Source: Nocardia flavorosea (GTDB lineage: Bacteria > Actinomycetota > Actinomycetes > Mycobacteriales > Mycobacteriaceae). Taken from it: a stretch of 64,000 nucleotides of DNA. Where the stretch lies: positions 1 through 64,000 of the forward strand of contig NZ_JADLQL010000004.1 in assembly GCF_015477805.1 (NCBI RefSeq), given 5' to 3'. The notes under the pieces are model-generated. The model searched no databases. It had not been told where the DNA came from and worked only from the letters and a program-made list of their open reading frames with translations. A program made the position numbers and the translations under genes. Every line of letters begins with the position of its first letter. Within the stretch, counting starts at the first letter, position 1. Below are positions 7,002 through 16,052 of this stretch, piece after piece.

Positions 7002-7870
7002 CGGGGGTCCTTTCCGGTTCCTGCCAGGATCAACGCGGCGGCGTAGTCGCGGGCGAAGTCGGTGATATCGCGGGCGGGGTGTCCGGTGAGGTCGGCGACG
7101 GCGGTGTGTACCTCGGCGGCTTCGCCGCGGGCGTAGTGGGCGTAGTCCTCGACGAGGCCGTCGCGCTGCCACGGCGGGAAACCGGCCAGTGCGGCCGAGA
7201 ATCGGTCGGCGGGCGCGTCGCGGAAGACGACGCTGCGGCCGGTGGCTGCGCTGATCGCGACGGCGATCTCGGCGTGAGTTACGGCACGGGGGCCGGTCAG
7301 CGTATAGGTGCGACCCGTATGCCCGGTGGTTGTCAGTACGGCCGCGGCACTTTCGGCGATATCCCGGATATCGATGGCGCTCACCGCGGCGTCGCCGATA
7401 GGTGCGGCGAACCAGCCCTGCGCGATGGTGGTCGCGAAAGCGAGCAAGGCTTGCAGGTAGAGGTTGGGGCGGAGCACGGTGTGGTCGAGCCCGAGCTGCT
7501 GCACATGGGCTTCGACTTCGGCGTGCCAGCGCAGGAATCGCACCGGGGAGTCGGTGCGTGCCGCGTATTGGGAGAGCAGCACGAGCCGGTTCACTCCCGC
7601 GTCGCGGGCGAGGTCGGTGAACTGGATCTGGAGTGCGGCGGCGTCGGCGGCCGAAGGGCTGTTGAGGAAAACCGCGTCTACACCTGTCAATGCCGTGGTG
7701 ACCGACGCCGGGTCGCTCAGGTCGGCGACGACGGTCTCGGCGCCGGGGAATGCGATCCCCGGGTTGCGGGTCATGGCGCGAACGGTGGCGCCGCGGGCTT
7801 GCAGGGCAGGGACCAGTGCGGAGCCGATAGTTCCGGTCGCTCCGGTCACGAGGACGGTGGGGGTGTTCAT
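6998..7870 (-). CDS. NmrA-like NAD(P)-binding SDR protein
   Basis: A 290-residue atypical short-chain dehydrogenase. The Rossmann nucleotide motif is TGATGTIGSALVPAL near residue 9, followed by RAMTRNP. Later come ADLSDPASVTTAL and LVLLSQYAARTDSP, as in NmrA/QOR2-type proteins that bind NAD(P) and act as redox sensors or quinone reductases. AAAGGA lies nine bases before the ATG. It begins 24 bases after the MFS stop and overlaps the Dabb gene, so all three form one operon. No substrate can be deduced. Confidence 0.8.
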   Translation of the reverse strand: MNTPTVLVTGATGTIGSALVPALQARGATVRAMTRNPGIAFPGAETVVADLSDPASVTTALTGVDAVFLNSPSAADAAALQIQFTDLARDAGVNRLVLLSQYAARTDSPVRFLRWHAEVEAHVQQLGLDHTVLRPNLYLQALLAFATTIAQGWFAAPIGDAAVSAIDIRDIAESAAAVLTTTGHTGRTYTLTGPRAVTHAEIAVAISAATGRSVVFRDAPADRFSAALAGFPPWQRDGLVEDYAHYARGEAAEVHTAVADLTGHPARDITDFARDYAAALILAGTGKDPR

Positions 7871-7894
7871 CGGGATAATTCCTTTCTCGGGAAA

Positions 7895-9388
7895 TCAGTG
7901 AGTGCCGGCGGCCGCAGGGCCGGCCTGCCGGGCCCTGGCAATGGAGATGAACGACACCGCGAGCGCGATGAGGATGAGACCGGCCTGGCCGAAGAACGCG
8001 GTCGTGAACGAGATATCTCCGGCTGTTCCGGCCACGCCGATGGCGATTCCGGCGAGCGCGGCGACTCCGACCGCGCCACCCAACTGCTGCGCGGCGTTGA
8101 CGAGGCCGCTGAGCAGCCCGGTTTCGCTGTCGGCACTGTTGCGTACCGCCATCGCGACAGCGTTGACGGTGCCGAGCCCGAGACCGGTGCCGATCAGCAG
8201 GAACGCGCCCAGCAGGCCGATCGAGAAGCCGCCGGTGGTCGGCGCCGTCGCCAGCCAGAGCAAGCCGGCCAGCAGCACGACAAGGGCGACCGGCAGCGCC
8301 CGGGCCAGCCCTACGCGCTTGGCCAGCAGCGGTGCGGCCACACTGCCGGCGATGATCATGACGGCGACGGGGATCTGCGCGATCCCGGCTTCGAACGGGC
8401 TCATGCCGAGCACATCCTGCTGATACTGGGGCAGGAAGAAGAACAGGCTCGTCAGTGTGCCGCCGATCAGCAGCATCACCAAATTCGCCGTGACCACCGG
8501 CCGCCTGCGGAACACACCGAGCGGGATCAGCGGCCGGGCGGAACGCTGCTCGACGAGCACGAACACCGCCAGGCAGACGAGACCGATTGCGAGGCCGAAA
8601 ACCGTGGCGGGCGCGGTCCACCCGGCGTCGGAAGCGGAGACCATACCGAGTGCGAGGCCGGAGATCCCGGCGGTGACCGTTACAGCGCCGAGCAGATCGA
8701 ACTGCCCGGGGCTGCCCGGGATCCGCGGCACCGAGCGCCATACGACGATCGCCCCGATGATGCCGAAGGGAACCGGGGTCACGAACACCGCCTGCCAGCC
8801 CAGCAACTGTGTCAGCGTGCCACCGAGAAAGACACCGACGAGACTGCCGGCTCCCGCGACCGCACCCCAGATCCCCATCGCGCGGGTGCGTTCCGCCGGA
8901 GACGGGTAGAGGGCGAGCACGAGCGAAAGCGCGGCCGGCATCACGACCGCGGCCCCGATCCCCTGCCCGATCCGCCCGGCGATCAGCATCGCGCCGTTGG
9001 CGGCGAGCCCGCAGCATGCCGATGCCACGAGGTAGATGGTCATCCCGGTCGAGAACATGGCCCGGGCCCCGAGTACATCGGCCAGGCGCCCACCGAGCAG
9101 CAGCAGCCCGGCGAAGGCCACCAGATAGCTGTCCACGACGACGGTGAGTTCAGCGGCCGTGAGTTCGAGTCCCGCGCGGATCGTGGACCCGGCGAGGTTC
9201 ACCATCGCGGCGTCGAGAATGACCAGGAACGCGGCAGTGGCCAGGCCGGCCATCGCCACCCCGCGCGGTAACCGTGAAAGGGGCGGTGTGGGTGGGTCGA
9301 TGTTCACCGAAGGCGCCGGTAACGCGTCCGACGAGGACGGGTTCGGGTCGTGCTGGTGGGCGGAACCGTGCCGCGATCGTGTCGTCAC
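7895..9388 (-). CDS. MFS drug:H+ antiporter (DHA2, 14-TM type)
   Basis: A 497-residue multidrug exporter. After a hydrophilic Pro-rich N-terminus there are about 14 hydrophobic segments. Motif A is seen as LGGRLADVLGARAMF and motif C-like residues as GAVAGAGSLVGVFLGG. The length fits DHA2 exporters such as the EmrB/QacA group. The GTG at 9388 is the chosen start, with GAGG close by, though the upstream frame is open. It heads an operon with the SDR and Dabb genes and faces the LAL regulator across ~100 bases, which may control it. Confidence 0.8.
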   Translation of the reverse strand: MTTRSRHGSAHQHDPNPSSSDALPAPSVNIDPPTPPLSRLPRGVAMAGLATAAFLVILDAAMVNLAGSTIRAGLELTAAELTVVVDSYLVAFAGLLLLGGRLADVLGARAMFSTGMTIYLVASACCGLAANGAMLIAGRIGQGIGAAVVMPAALSLVLALYPSPAERTRAMGIWGAVAGAGSLVGVFLGGTLTQLLGWQAVFVTPVPFGIIGAIVVWRSVPRIPGSPGQFDLLGAVTVTAGISGLALGMVSASDAGWTAPATVFGLAIGLVCLAVFVLVEQRSARPLIPLGVFRRRPVVTANLVMLLIGGTLTSLFFFLPQYQQDVLGMSPFEAGIAQIPVAVMIIAGSVAAPLLAKRVGLARALPVALVVLLAGLLWLATAPTTGGFSIGLLGAFLLIGTGLGLGTVNAVAMAVRNSADSETGLLSGLVNAAQQLGGAVGVAALAGIAIGVAGTAGDISFTTAFFGQAGLILIALAVSFISIARARQAGPAAAGTH

Positions 9389-9488
9389 GCCTCGATGATC
9401 GTGGCGGCGCTGCTCCGCTCGCGTCGGCAAGAAATGCCTAACTGCCCCTTCGGGCAAACGATATGCCGTAGGTGACAGCATCGGCATC

Positions 9489-12173
9489 ATGGTTCGGAAC
9501 ACCGCGACACCCCGACCGCTCGTCGGCCGGGACGATCAGAGCGAAATCCTGCTTTCCCTCGTCCGCGGCGCGGAACAGGGCGAGGGCGGTGTGCTCGTCC
9601 TGCGCGGCGAGCCGGGAATCGGCAAGAGCGCGTTGCTCGACCACGTCGAACACCTGACGCCGGACCGGTTCCGGATCATTCGCGCATGCGGATCGGAGTT
9701 CGAGGACGAAATGCCCTTCGCGGCACTGCACCAGCTATGCGTTCCGGTGCTGGCGTATCTCGACACATTGTCGGCACCGTACCGGAACTCGCTGCTGGTC
9801 GCGTTCGGGCTGGCCGACGGAGCTGCGGACGCGTTCCGCGTCGGCCTTGCGACGCTCGAATTACTGGCCGCCGCCGCGGCGGAGCGTCCGATGCTGTGCG
9901 TTATCGACGACGCGCACTGGATGGACGCCGCCTCGGCGAATGCTCTCACGTTCCTGGCGCGGCGTATCGCGGCGGAGCCGATCGCGATCGTGTTCGCGGC
10001 CCGCGACGAGGAGGTCACCGGCGGATTGGCCGAGCTACCGGGGCTCACGGTCGGTGGTCTGAGCGACGCGCAGGCGCGGGAGCTACTGGACGCGGAGAAA
10101 ACCGTGACGCTCGACGAACGGGTACGGCAACGCCTTCTCGCCGAGGCGCGCGGAAACCCGCTGGCCCTGATCGAGCTGCCGAAAGCAGGGGGTTTCGCGC
10201 TGCCGGCGCCGTCGCCGGTCGCGGGCCGGATCGAGCGGAGCTTCCAGGCCAGGATGGCGGAACTACCCCGGCAGGCACGGCTGCTGCTGACCCTCGCGAG
10301 TGCCGATCCCACCGGCACCCCGGCACTGCTGTGGCCGGCCGCACGGCGGTTGGACATCGATGTGGCCGCCGCGAGTGCCGCCGTCGAGGCGTCGGGGCTG
10401 ATGGTGTTCGATACGCGGACACGCTTCTGCCACCCGTTGGCGCGGTCGGCCGCATACCGGGCGGCCGAGCCGGACCGGCGCCGGGCGGCGCATCGGGCGC
10501 TCGCCGAGGTCACCGATCCGGGCACCGCACCGGATCGGCGAGCCTGGCACAGTGCCCAGGCCACCACCGCGCCGGACGAGCGAATCGCGGCGGAGCTGGA
10601 GTCGTCGGCATCGCGTGCGCAGGCACGCGGCGGCGTGGCGGCTGCCGCCGCGTTCCTGGAACGGGCGGCGGCGCTGTCGCTGGATCCCGGCAAGCAGACC
10701 GAACGCACTATCGCGGCCGCGCGGGCGATGCTCGAAGCGGGCGCCGCGAACGCGGCGGCCGACCTGCTGGCCGGCGTCGATACCGAACGGCTGGACGATC
10801 CGCAGCACGCGTCCGTCGAACTGCTGCGCGGGCGGATCGCGTTCGTCCGCGGCGCGGACGGGGTCGTCGAGGGCCCGGAACTCATCCTGCGGGCCGGGCA
10901 GCGGCTCGCAGCCATCGATGCGGAACGGTCACGTGAATGTTTCGTCGCGGCGCTGGAGATGGGTCTGGTCGTGGGGCGGGCCGCGGGTGTGATGGACCGA
11001 GTACTCGACGCGGCGCGCTCGGCGCCGCCGTCCGCACGGCCGCCGGACCTCCTGGACGCGCTGGTGCTGTTGGACACCGAGGGGCACCGGGCCGGCGTGC
11101 CGGCGCTTCGACAGGTGCTCACCGGCACCGATGCCGGCTGGACTCGGGTGCCCGCGTTGGCCACGGTGCTCGCGGGCGAGCTGTGGGATCTCGAGTTGCA
11201 CGCGACGGTCACCGAATGGCTGAGCCGGTCCGGGCAGGACACCGGGTCGCCGATGACGATCCGGCTCGGCCTGTCGCAAACAGCGGTGTCTGCCGTGCTC
11301 GCCGGCGACTTCGGGCAGGCGATGGCCGCGATCGCCGAGGAGGATGCGATCGCCGATGCTCTCGGCGACCTGCCGCAGCTGTACCCGAGGGTGCACCTGG
11401 CGGCGATGCGCGGCCGCCACCGCGAAGTGCACGACCTGTTCACCGAGGTGATGAGCCGTGGCACCGGCCAGCTGACCGCGAACGCCCACTTCGCCAAGGC
11501 CGTGCTGTACAACGGCTCGGCCGACTACCCGAACGCACTGGATGCGGCCACGCGTGCGGTAGCGGGTGGCGACCTGTTCCTCACCGGCATCGCGTTGCCG
11601 GAACTGGTGGAGGCCGCGGTCCGGTGTGGTGCGGATGCCGTCGCGCGGTCGGCGCTGGAATCCCTGCTCGAACGCACGCAGGCCGCGGGGACCGATTTCG
11701 CTCTCGGTGTCGCGGCAGGGGCCCGGGCACTGGTGAGCGATGCGGAGGACGATCATCTGGCGGCACTCGAGCATTTCACGGGTAGCCCACTGGTAGCGCA
11801 CCTCGCGCGGGCGCGGCTGCGGTACGGGGAGTGGCTGCGCCGGGCCAACCGGCGGCGCGACGCGCGTGAACACCTGCGTATCGCGTACAAAGAGCTTTCG
11901 GAGATCGGCCTGGAAGCGTTCGCCGAGCGAGCGGCGGGCGAGCTGCGCGCGACCGGCGAGGTGGTCCGCCGCCGCTCCGAACACACCTACGACGAGCTGA
12001 CCATGCAGGAGATGCATATCGCGCGCCAGGTGGCGGCAGGTGCGACGTCGAAGGAGGTGGCCACGCGCCTGTACCTCAGCAAACGTACGGTGGACGCCCA
12101 CCTGCGAAGTATCTTCCGCAAACTCGGTATCACCTCGCGCAGGCAGTTACGGGACCTGCCCGACCTCGGGTGA
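9489..12173 (+). CDS. Large LuxR-family (LAL) ATPase transcriptional regulator
   Basis: An 894-residue regulator of the MalT-like LAL type. The N-terminal AAA/STAND ATPase has Walker A GEPGIGKSAL near residue 38 and Walker B LCVIDDAHWMD near residue 137. A long Ala-rich helical-repeat region follows. The C-terminal LuxR helix-turn-helix covers about the last 60 residues (YDELTMQEMHIARQVAAG, then SKEVATRLYLSKRTVDAHL). Such proteins are pathway-specific activators that bind a ligand and ATP. It is transcribed away from the MFS-SDR-Dabb operon, its likely target. The ligand is unknown. Confidence 0.85.
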   Translation: MVRNTATPRPLVGRDDQSEILLSLVRGAEQGEGGVLVLRGEPGIGKSALLDHVEHLTPDRFRIIRACGSEFEDEMPFAALHQLCVPVLAYLDTLSAPYRNSLLVAFGLADGAADAFRVGLATLELLAAAAAERPMLCVIDDAHWMDAASANALTFLARRIAAEPIAIVFAARDEEVTGGLAELPGLTVGGLSDAQARELLDAEKTVTLDERVRQRLLAEARGNPLALIELPKAGGFALPAPSPVAGRIERSFQARMAELPRQARLLLTLASADPTGTPALLWPAARRLDIDVAAASAAVEASGLMVFDTRTRFCHPLARSAAYRAAEPDRRRAAHRALAEVTDPGTAPDRRAWHSAQATTAPDERIAAELESSASRAQARGGVAAAAAFLERAAALSLDPGKQTERTIAAARAMLEAGAANAAADLLAGVDTERLDDPQHASVELLRGRIAFVRGADGVVEGPELILRAGQRLAAIDAERSRECFVAALEMGLVVGRAAGVMDRVLDAARSAPPSARPPDLLDALVLLDTEGHRAGVPALRQVLTGTDAGWTRVPALATVLAGELWDLELHATVTEWLSRSGQDTGSPMTIRLGLSQTAVSAVLAGDFGQAMAAIAEEDAIADALGDLPQLYPRVHLAAMRGRHREVHDLFTEVMSRGTGQLTANAHFAKAVLYNGSADYPNALDAATRAVAGGDLFLTGIALPELVEAAVRCGADAVARSALESLLERTQAAGTDFALGVAAGARALVSDAEDDHLAALEHFTGSPLVAHLARARLRYGEWLRRANRRRDAREHLRIAYKELSEIGLEAFAERAAGELRATGEVVRRRSEHTYDELTMQEMHIARQVAAGATSKEVATRLYLSKRTVDAHLRSIFRKLGITSRRQLRDLPDLG

Positions 12174-12187
12174 CACCGCGACCGGCG

Positions 12188-13291
12188 TCAGCCCGGGACC
12201 GGGTGGGTGTGATCGCGCGGCGGTGTGAGCACGTCGACCACCACCAGGTTCCCACCGGATTGTTTGGCCCGGTACATGGCGGAGTCGGCGGAGTGCAGCA
12301 ACCGGTCCGGGGTCGGGCGTGGACACTGGGGACAGACCGTGGCGTCGAAGACCGCGACGCCCACGCTCGCGGTGATCTCCACCGCGGTCGCCGGTGATTC
12401 GGCGACGGCGACACGCAGGCGTTCGGCCTCGGCGCGGGCGCTCGCGGCGGGTACCGGGGTCGCGACCACGAATTCCTCCCCGCCTGTGCGAGCCACCACC
12501 GCCTGCTCCCCCGCGGCGTCGCGCAGCCGCTGGGCGGTGCGCACCAGCACGGTATCGCCGACGCGGTGACCCCACGTGTCGTTGACGGTCTTGAATCGGT
12601 CGAGGTCGAAGGTCATGAGACAGATCGCGGGATCGCGGTCCACCAGCCGAGGTAGCCGGATCTCCAGACCCCGCCGGTTCAGCAGTCCGGTGAGCGGATC
12701 CGACAGTGATTCGTTGCGCAGCAGCCAGTACAGGATCTGTAACGCGGGCACCGAGCTGACCACCGATACGAACAGCAGCAGCGCGATCGCGACGGCCAAC
12801 CGGATATCGCCACCGCCGGTGACGATCCGCACCGAGAACACCGTCACCGCGAACAACGACCACACCGAGTGGGCCGCCAGGATGCGCGCGCTGTGGAAGC
12901 AGCCCAGGTAGCTGCCGGTGACCACGAGCATCACCGTGCCCATCGCCCCGAACAGCCGATCCGGAACCTGGAGAAACTCAAGCGTGAACAACACGTCCGC
13001 ACCGGCCATCAGCAGCACGGATTCGTTCTTGCCCGGCCAGGGCAGCAGCCACCAGCGCAGCGCCCACAGGGTCCCGGACAGCACCCCGACCGTGGAATAG
13101 ATACCGGGGCTGCCGGGCGGACCCACCGGCGTGCCGGTGATCACCGCACCCATGACGGCGATCATCGCGCCCGCGACACCGATCAAGATCTTCAGCGGCC
13201 GCAGCGCCGAGCGGGCCTCCAGGGTGCGCACCAGCCAGCGGTAGTCGACCGGGTCGTTCCACCAGGCCCGCAACGTCTTGACGTTGTTCAT
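12188..13291 (-). CDS. Membrane-anchored GGDEF diguanylate cyclase
   Basis: A 367-residue protein with about six hydrophobic segments in residues 30-200 and a C-terminal GGDEF domain. Conserved parts are SDPLTGLLNRRG, FDLDRFKTVNDTWGH and the signature GGEEF, so it should make cyclic di-GMP from two GTP. An inhibitory RxxD site five residues before GGEEF is not present; an RLRD occurs 12 residues earlier, too far away. The ATG at 13291 is chosen because AAAGGTGAG lies directly upstream. The sensor part resembles no named domain. It converges with the LAL gene, 14 bases away. Confidence 0.85.
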   Translation of the reverse strand: MNNVKTLRAWWNDPVDYRWLVRTLEARSALRPLKILIGVAGAMIAVMGAVITGTPVGPPGSPGIYSTVGVLSGTLWALRWWLLPWPGKNESVLLMAGADVLFTLEFLQVPDRLFGAMGTVMLVVTGSYLGCFHSARILAAHSVWSLFAVTVFSVRIVTGGGDIRLAVAIALLLFVSVVSSVPALQILYWLLRNESLSDPLTGLLNRRGLEIRLPRLVDRDPAICLMTFDLDRFKTVNDTWGHRVGDTVLVRTAQRLRDAAGEQAVVARTGGEEFVVATPVPAASARAEAERLRVAVAESPATAVEITASVGVAVFDATVCPQCPRPTPDRLLHSADSAMYRAKQSGGNLVVVDVLTPPRDHTHPVPG

Positions 13292-13529
13292 CGGCTCACC
13301 TTTGGTCTCGGCCGCGTCGCCCACCACCGCTCGTACCGAATGTGAGAGTTCCGGGAAATCTCACCGGCTCATGCGGAGCAGTCTAGACCGAACGCATACA
13401 TACTCCACGGGCGAGTATGTGTCGCACCCCACGGCCAGGCGCCACCGAGTCGGCATACCGCCACCGTGACAACAGGCCGAAGCCGCCGGCCGCCCGGCCC
13501 GCGACCGCCGGTCTCGACCGGCCGTACGG

Positions 13530-13571
13530 TCCCGGTCGTATCCACCGGGGCTCCGGCGGATACGACCGGGA
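13530..13571 (-). terminator. Terminator hairpin after MFS gene
   Basis: Bases 13530-13543 and 13558-13571 are perfect 14-bp complements; the stem extends inward by a mismatch and four more pairs around a short loop. It lies just beyond the stop of the minus-strand MFS gene (13582). There is no strong T-tract. Confidence 0.6.
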
Positions 13572-13581
13572 GACGGGTTGC

Positions 13582-14859
13582 TCAGGCACCGACGGTCTGC
13601 TTTTCGGCAGGGACGACCGTCGTGAGTACAGGTGGCCGTAGCCGCGGGTCTCGTGCGGCCGGGAGGACGGCGGCGACCGCCAGGACCGCCAGGACGGCGC
13701 CGAGGATGATCGGGGCGCGCAAGCCGTATTCCGCGAGGAGGCGGGACCCGAATGCGGAACCGAGGACGACGCCGAAGGTGATGAACGAGGTGTGCACGGT
13801 GTTCACCAGGACCCCGGTGCCGCCGGCGCGTTGGACACGGACGGCCATGGCCGGGTTCATGGTCACACCGACGAGTCCGATTCCGAGCATGAACAGGATC
13901 GCGAGGGGCTGCGAGCCGGTGCCGAGCGCGAAACCGAGCAGGAAGACGGTGTTGAGCACCGTACCCGCCAGGAGCGTGGGCACGGTGTGCCGGTCGGCGA
14001 GGCGGCCTACGACGAAATTGCCCACGAGAGTTGCGGCACCGTAGGCGAGCAGGAGCAGCGGAACCGAGCCTTCGGGGAAACCGCTGACCCGGGTGAGGAT
14101 GGGGGCGAGGAAACTGAAAACGGAGAAGGTCGCGCCGATTATCAGGGTGCTGGAGACCAGTGCCAGCAGTAGCCGGGGGCGGCGAAATGCCCGTAGTTGC
14201 TCCGTGAACGTTTCGGTGGCGGGATCGGACGCTGCGGGTACTGCCCGAGCGGCGGCCGGTTCGGACTCGTCCGGATGGCGCGGGTTGCGGACAAGACCCA
14301 GGGTGAGCGCGGCCGCCACCGCCGTGAGGACGGCGACCGACCAGAAGGCAGCCTGCCAGCCGAGCCGGCCGCCGATGAAGGTGGCCAGCGGTAGTCCCAG
14401 TAGCGTGCCCAGCATCAGGCCGCTCATCGCGACACTCACCGCGCGGCCGCGGACGCTCGGGTCGACGAGTTGCATACACAACGAGACGGCCAGGCCGAAG
14501 AACGCTTGCGCGGCAATACCGGTCACGATCCGGGCCACCACCATCACGGCGTAGGAGGATGCCAGCGCGGCGAGCAGATTGCCGGCGAAGAAGATCGCGA
14601 AGACCACCATGATCGCGGCCTTCGGCGGTACGCGCAGAAGGGCCAGGATGAGCAACGGTCCGCCGAAGGCCATGGCGACGGCGAAAATCGTCACCAGATA
14701 GCCGATCTGCGCGATATCGGTGTCCAGGCTGTCGGCCAGCTGCGGCATGAGGCCGGCGACGGCGAATTCGCTGGTGACCATGGCGAATACGCCTGCGGCG
14801 AGCACATATACCGCGGTGGGGACCGCGGGTGCGCGGCCGCTGAACTCAGACGATGACAA
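13582..14859 (-). CDS. MFS efflux transporter (DHA1/AraJ-Cmx type)
   Basis: A 425-residue transporter with about 12 membrane segments. It starts near PTAVYVLAAGVFAMVTSEF, typical of the AraJ/Cmx/YdhP group of sugar-efflux and chloramphenicol-type exporters, and carries LADSLDTDIAQIGYLVTIFA and FVVGRLADRHT. The TTG at 14859 is chosen as start because AGGAGA precedes it by six bases; upstream in-frame codons look non-coding. A TetR gene lies ~350 bases upstream in the same direction. An A/T-rich stretch with GAACGTTC sits just before the start, so repression by that TetR is likely. The drug or substrate is unknown. Confidence 0.8.
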   Translation of the reverse strand: MSSSEFSGRAPAVPTAVYVLAAGVFAMVTSEFAVAGLMPQLADSLDTDIAQIGYLVTIFAVAMAFGGPLLILALLRVPPKAAIMVVFAIFFAGNLLAALASSYAVMVVARIVTGIAAQAFFGLAVSLCMQLVDPSVRGRAVSVAMSGLMLGTLLGLPLATFIGGRLGWQAAFWSVAVLTAVAAALTLGLVRNPRHPDESEPAAARAVPAASDPATETFTEQLRAFRRPRLLLALVSSTLIIGATFSVFSFLAPILTRVSGFPEGSVPLLLLAYGAATLVGNFVVGRLADRHTVPTLLAGTVLNTVFLLGFALGTGSQPLAILFMLGIGLVGVTMNPAMAVRVQRAGGTGVLVNTVHTSFITFGVVLGSAFGSRLLAEYGLRAPIILGAVLAVLAVAAVLPAARDPRLRPPVLTTVVPAEKQTVGA

Positions 14860-15204
14860 TGGAACTCTCCTGACCCGTTTTGAAATGAACGTTCTAAAAT
14901 GACAGCGGTCTACGGCGGGCGAACTGGTCACCCAGACCACGATTCGCCCGGTAACGCCGCCGATCACCGAGCGCGCGTGAACCGGTAGCCGCGGATCGCA
15001 GCGTCAGCCGGAACAGTCACGAGACTCGACCGCAGGGAATCCTTCCGATACACAACGACACTCGGGCAATGCCGGCGGGGCGCGCGGCGTAATCGCCGCC
15101 TCCCCCGCGGGAGCACCACCGGGATGACGCCGGCACGAGCACCCATTCCGTAACGAACTGTCCAAAATGGACATACGTCGCCGGACCCGTTCACCCATAT
15201 CGAC
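14860..15204. other. Intergenic region with promoter for MFS gene
   Basis: No gene is supported. The part nearest the MFS start (14877-14903) is an unusually A/T-rich island holding the palindrome GAACGTTC at 14887-14894, a plausible TetR operator overlapping the promoter. The remainder is GC-rich with weak inverted repeats and no sustained coding pattern. Confidence 0.4.
14877..14903 (-). promoter_or_regulatory. Possible TetR operator upstream of MFS gene
   Basis: GAACGTTC is centred at 14890/14891 inside a run of A and T that stands out from the GC-rich surroundings, 20-45 bases before the TTG start. Only the eight-base core is palindromic. Assignment to the neighbouring TetR is by proximity. 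Confidence 0.4.
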
Positions 15205-15822
15205 TCAGTCGTCCAGTCGCGACGGCCGCAGCGCCCGTAGTGTCGCCGCGATCATCTCTTCGGACCACGCAGCCGCAACCCCGCCTTGCGAGGACACCCG
15301 CAACCCGGCGACCGCCGAGTTCACGAAGGCAGCCAGGCCCTCGGCGGAAATAACGGTCGTCACCTCCCCCGCCGCCTGACCCGCCCGTAGCACGGCCGTC
15401 AGAAGTTCCAGCCGGGCCACGGTATCGCGGCCGATACGGTCCACACATGCCTCGTACGCGGGATCGTCGGCGAGCTCGGTCACCGTGTTCACCGCCAGGC
15501 AACCCCGCGGCGCACCCGAACCGGCACGTTCGGATTCCTCGGCCGCAACTCCCCGCAGGAGGGTCTCGATCCGGTCGACCGTTGCCTGCGCGGTGTCGCC
15601 GATGATCTCTTCGGCCCGCGCCAGCGTCCGGTCCAGATAGGCGTCGAGACACTGCGCGAAGAGTTCATCTTTGCTGCCGAAGGCATTATAGAGACTACTG
15701 CGCCCCAGACCCGTTGCGCGACAAAGGTCTTCCGCACTGGTGGCATGCAGCCCGGATTGCCGGAACTGACGCGTGGCAGCCTCGATCACCTGCTCGCGGT
15801 CGAAGCTGCGCGGTCTGGCCAT
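15205..15822 (-). CDS. TetR/AcrR family repressor
   Basis: A 205-residue regulator. The N-terminal HTH is clear: VIEAATRQFRQSGLHATSAE, then ATGLGRSSLYNAFGSKDELF (residues ~10-55). The C-terminal ligand domain is helical (ERAGSGAPRGCLAVNTVTEL), with the GCL-N segment common in repressors of small-molecule exporters. It lies upstream of the MFS exporter in the same direction and most likely controls it and itself. Direct repeats of ATAACTGG flank its own promoter (near 15830-15865) and could be its site. Confidence 0.85.
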   Translation of the reverse strand: MARPRSFDREQVIEAATRQFRQSGLHATSAEDLCRATGLGRSSLYNAFGSKDELFAQCLDAYLDRTLARAEEIIGDTAQATVDRIETLLRGVAAEESERAGSGAPRGCLAVNTVTELADDPAYEACVDRIGRDTVARLELLTAVLRAGQAAGEVTTVISAEGLAAFVNSAVAGLRVSSQGGVAAAWSEEMIAATLRALRPSRLDD

Positions 15823-15924
15823 GCCGCACTATAACTGGTTTTGTAACGCCCTGTCCATAACTGGCCGGCGGCGACCGGGAATCCGTCCGTTGCCCAGACC
15901 GCCGGCCTTCGCGATGATGAGCAG

Positions 15925-16052
15925 ATGAGCATGGTCCGGCTTTCGACCGAACTGCCCATCCCCGCGCGGGACGCCTGTCGATGTTCCGCCACGGACAGCG
16001 CCGTTGGCGCGAACTGACGCGCGTACTCGCAGCCGCCGGCCGGGCGCGGTGA
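15925..16052 (+). pseudogene. Remnant of a START/SRPBCC-like gene
   Basis: From the ATG at 15925 the frame starts MSMVRLSTELPIPAR, like the opening of SRPBCC polyketide-cyclase/START proteins, but stops within ~30 codons. A second frame (15981-16052) gives FRHGQRRWRELTRVLAAAG, like the closing helix of the same family. The ~100 residues normally between are missing. I read this as an internally deleted gene. The evidence is short and moderate. Confidence 0.3.

Noticed and set aside
6582..9017. An 811-codon minus-strand open frame covering the MFS, SDR and Dabb genes
   Set aside because: Only its last ~139 codons (the Dabb protein) look like protein. The rest is Arg-rich shadow of the genes read in other frames.
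7079..9271. A 730-codon plus-strand frame opposite the MFS gene
   Set aside because: Composition dominated by Gly, Arg, His and Asp typical of antisense reading of a GC-rich gene; no domain and no ribosome site.
9443..9456. TGCCC-CTTC-GGGCA hairpin between the MFS and LAL promoters
   Set aside because: Only five base pairs, expected by chance at this GC content; not enough to call an operator.
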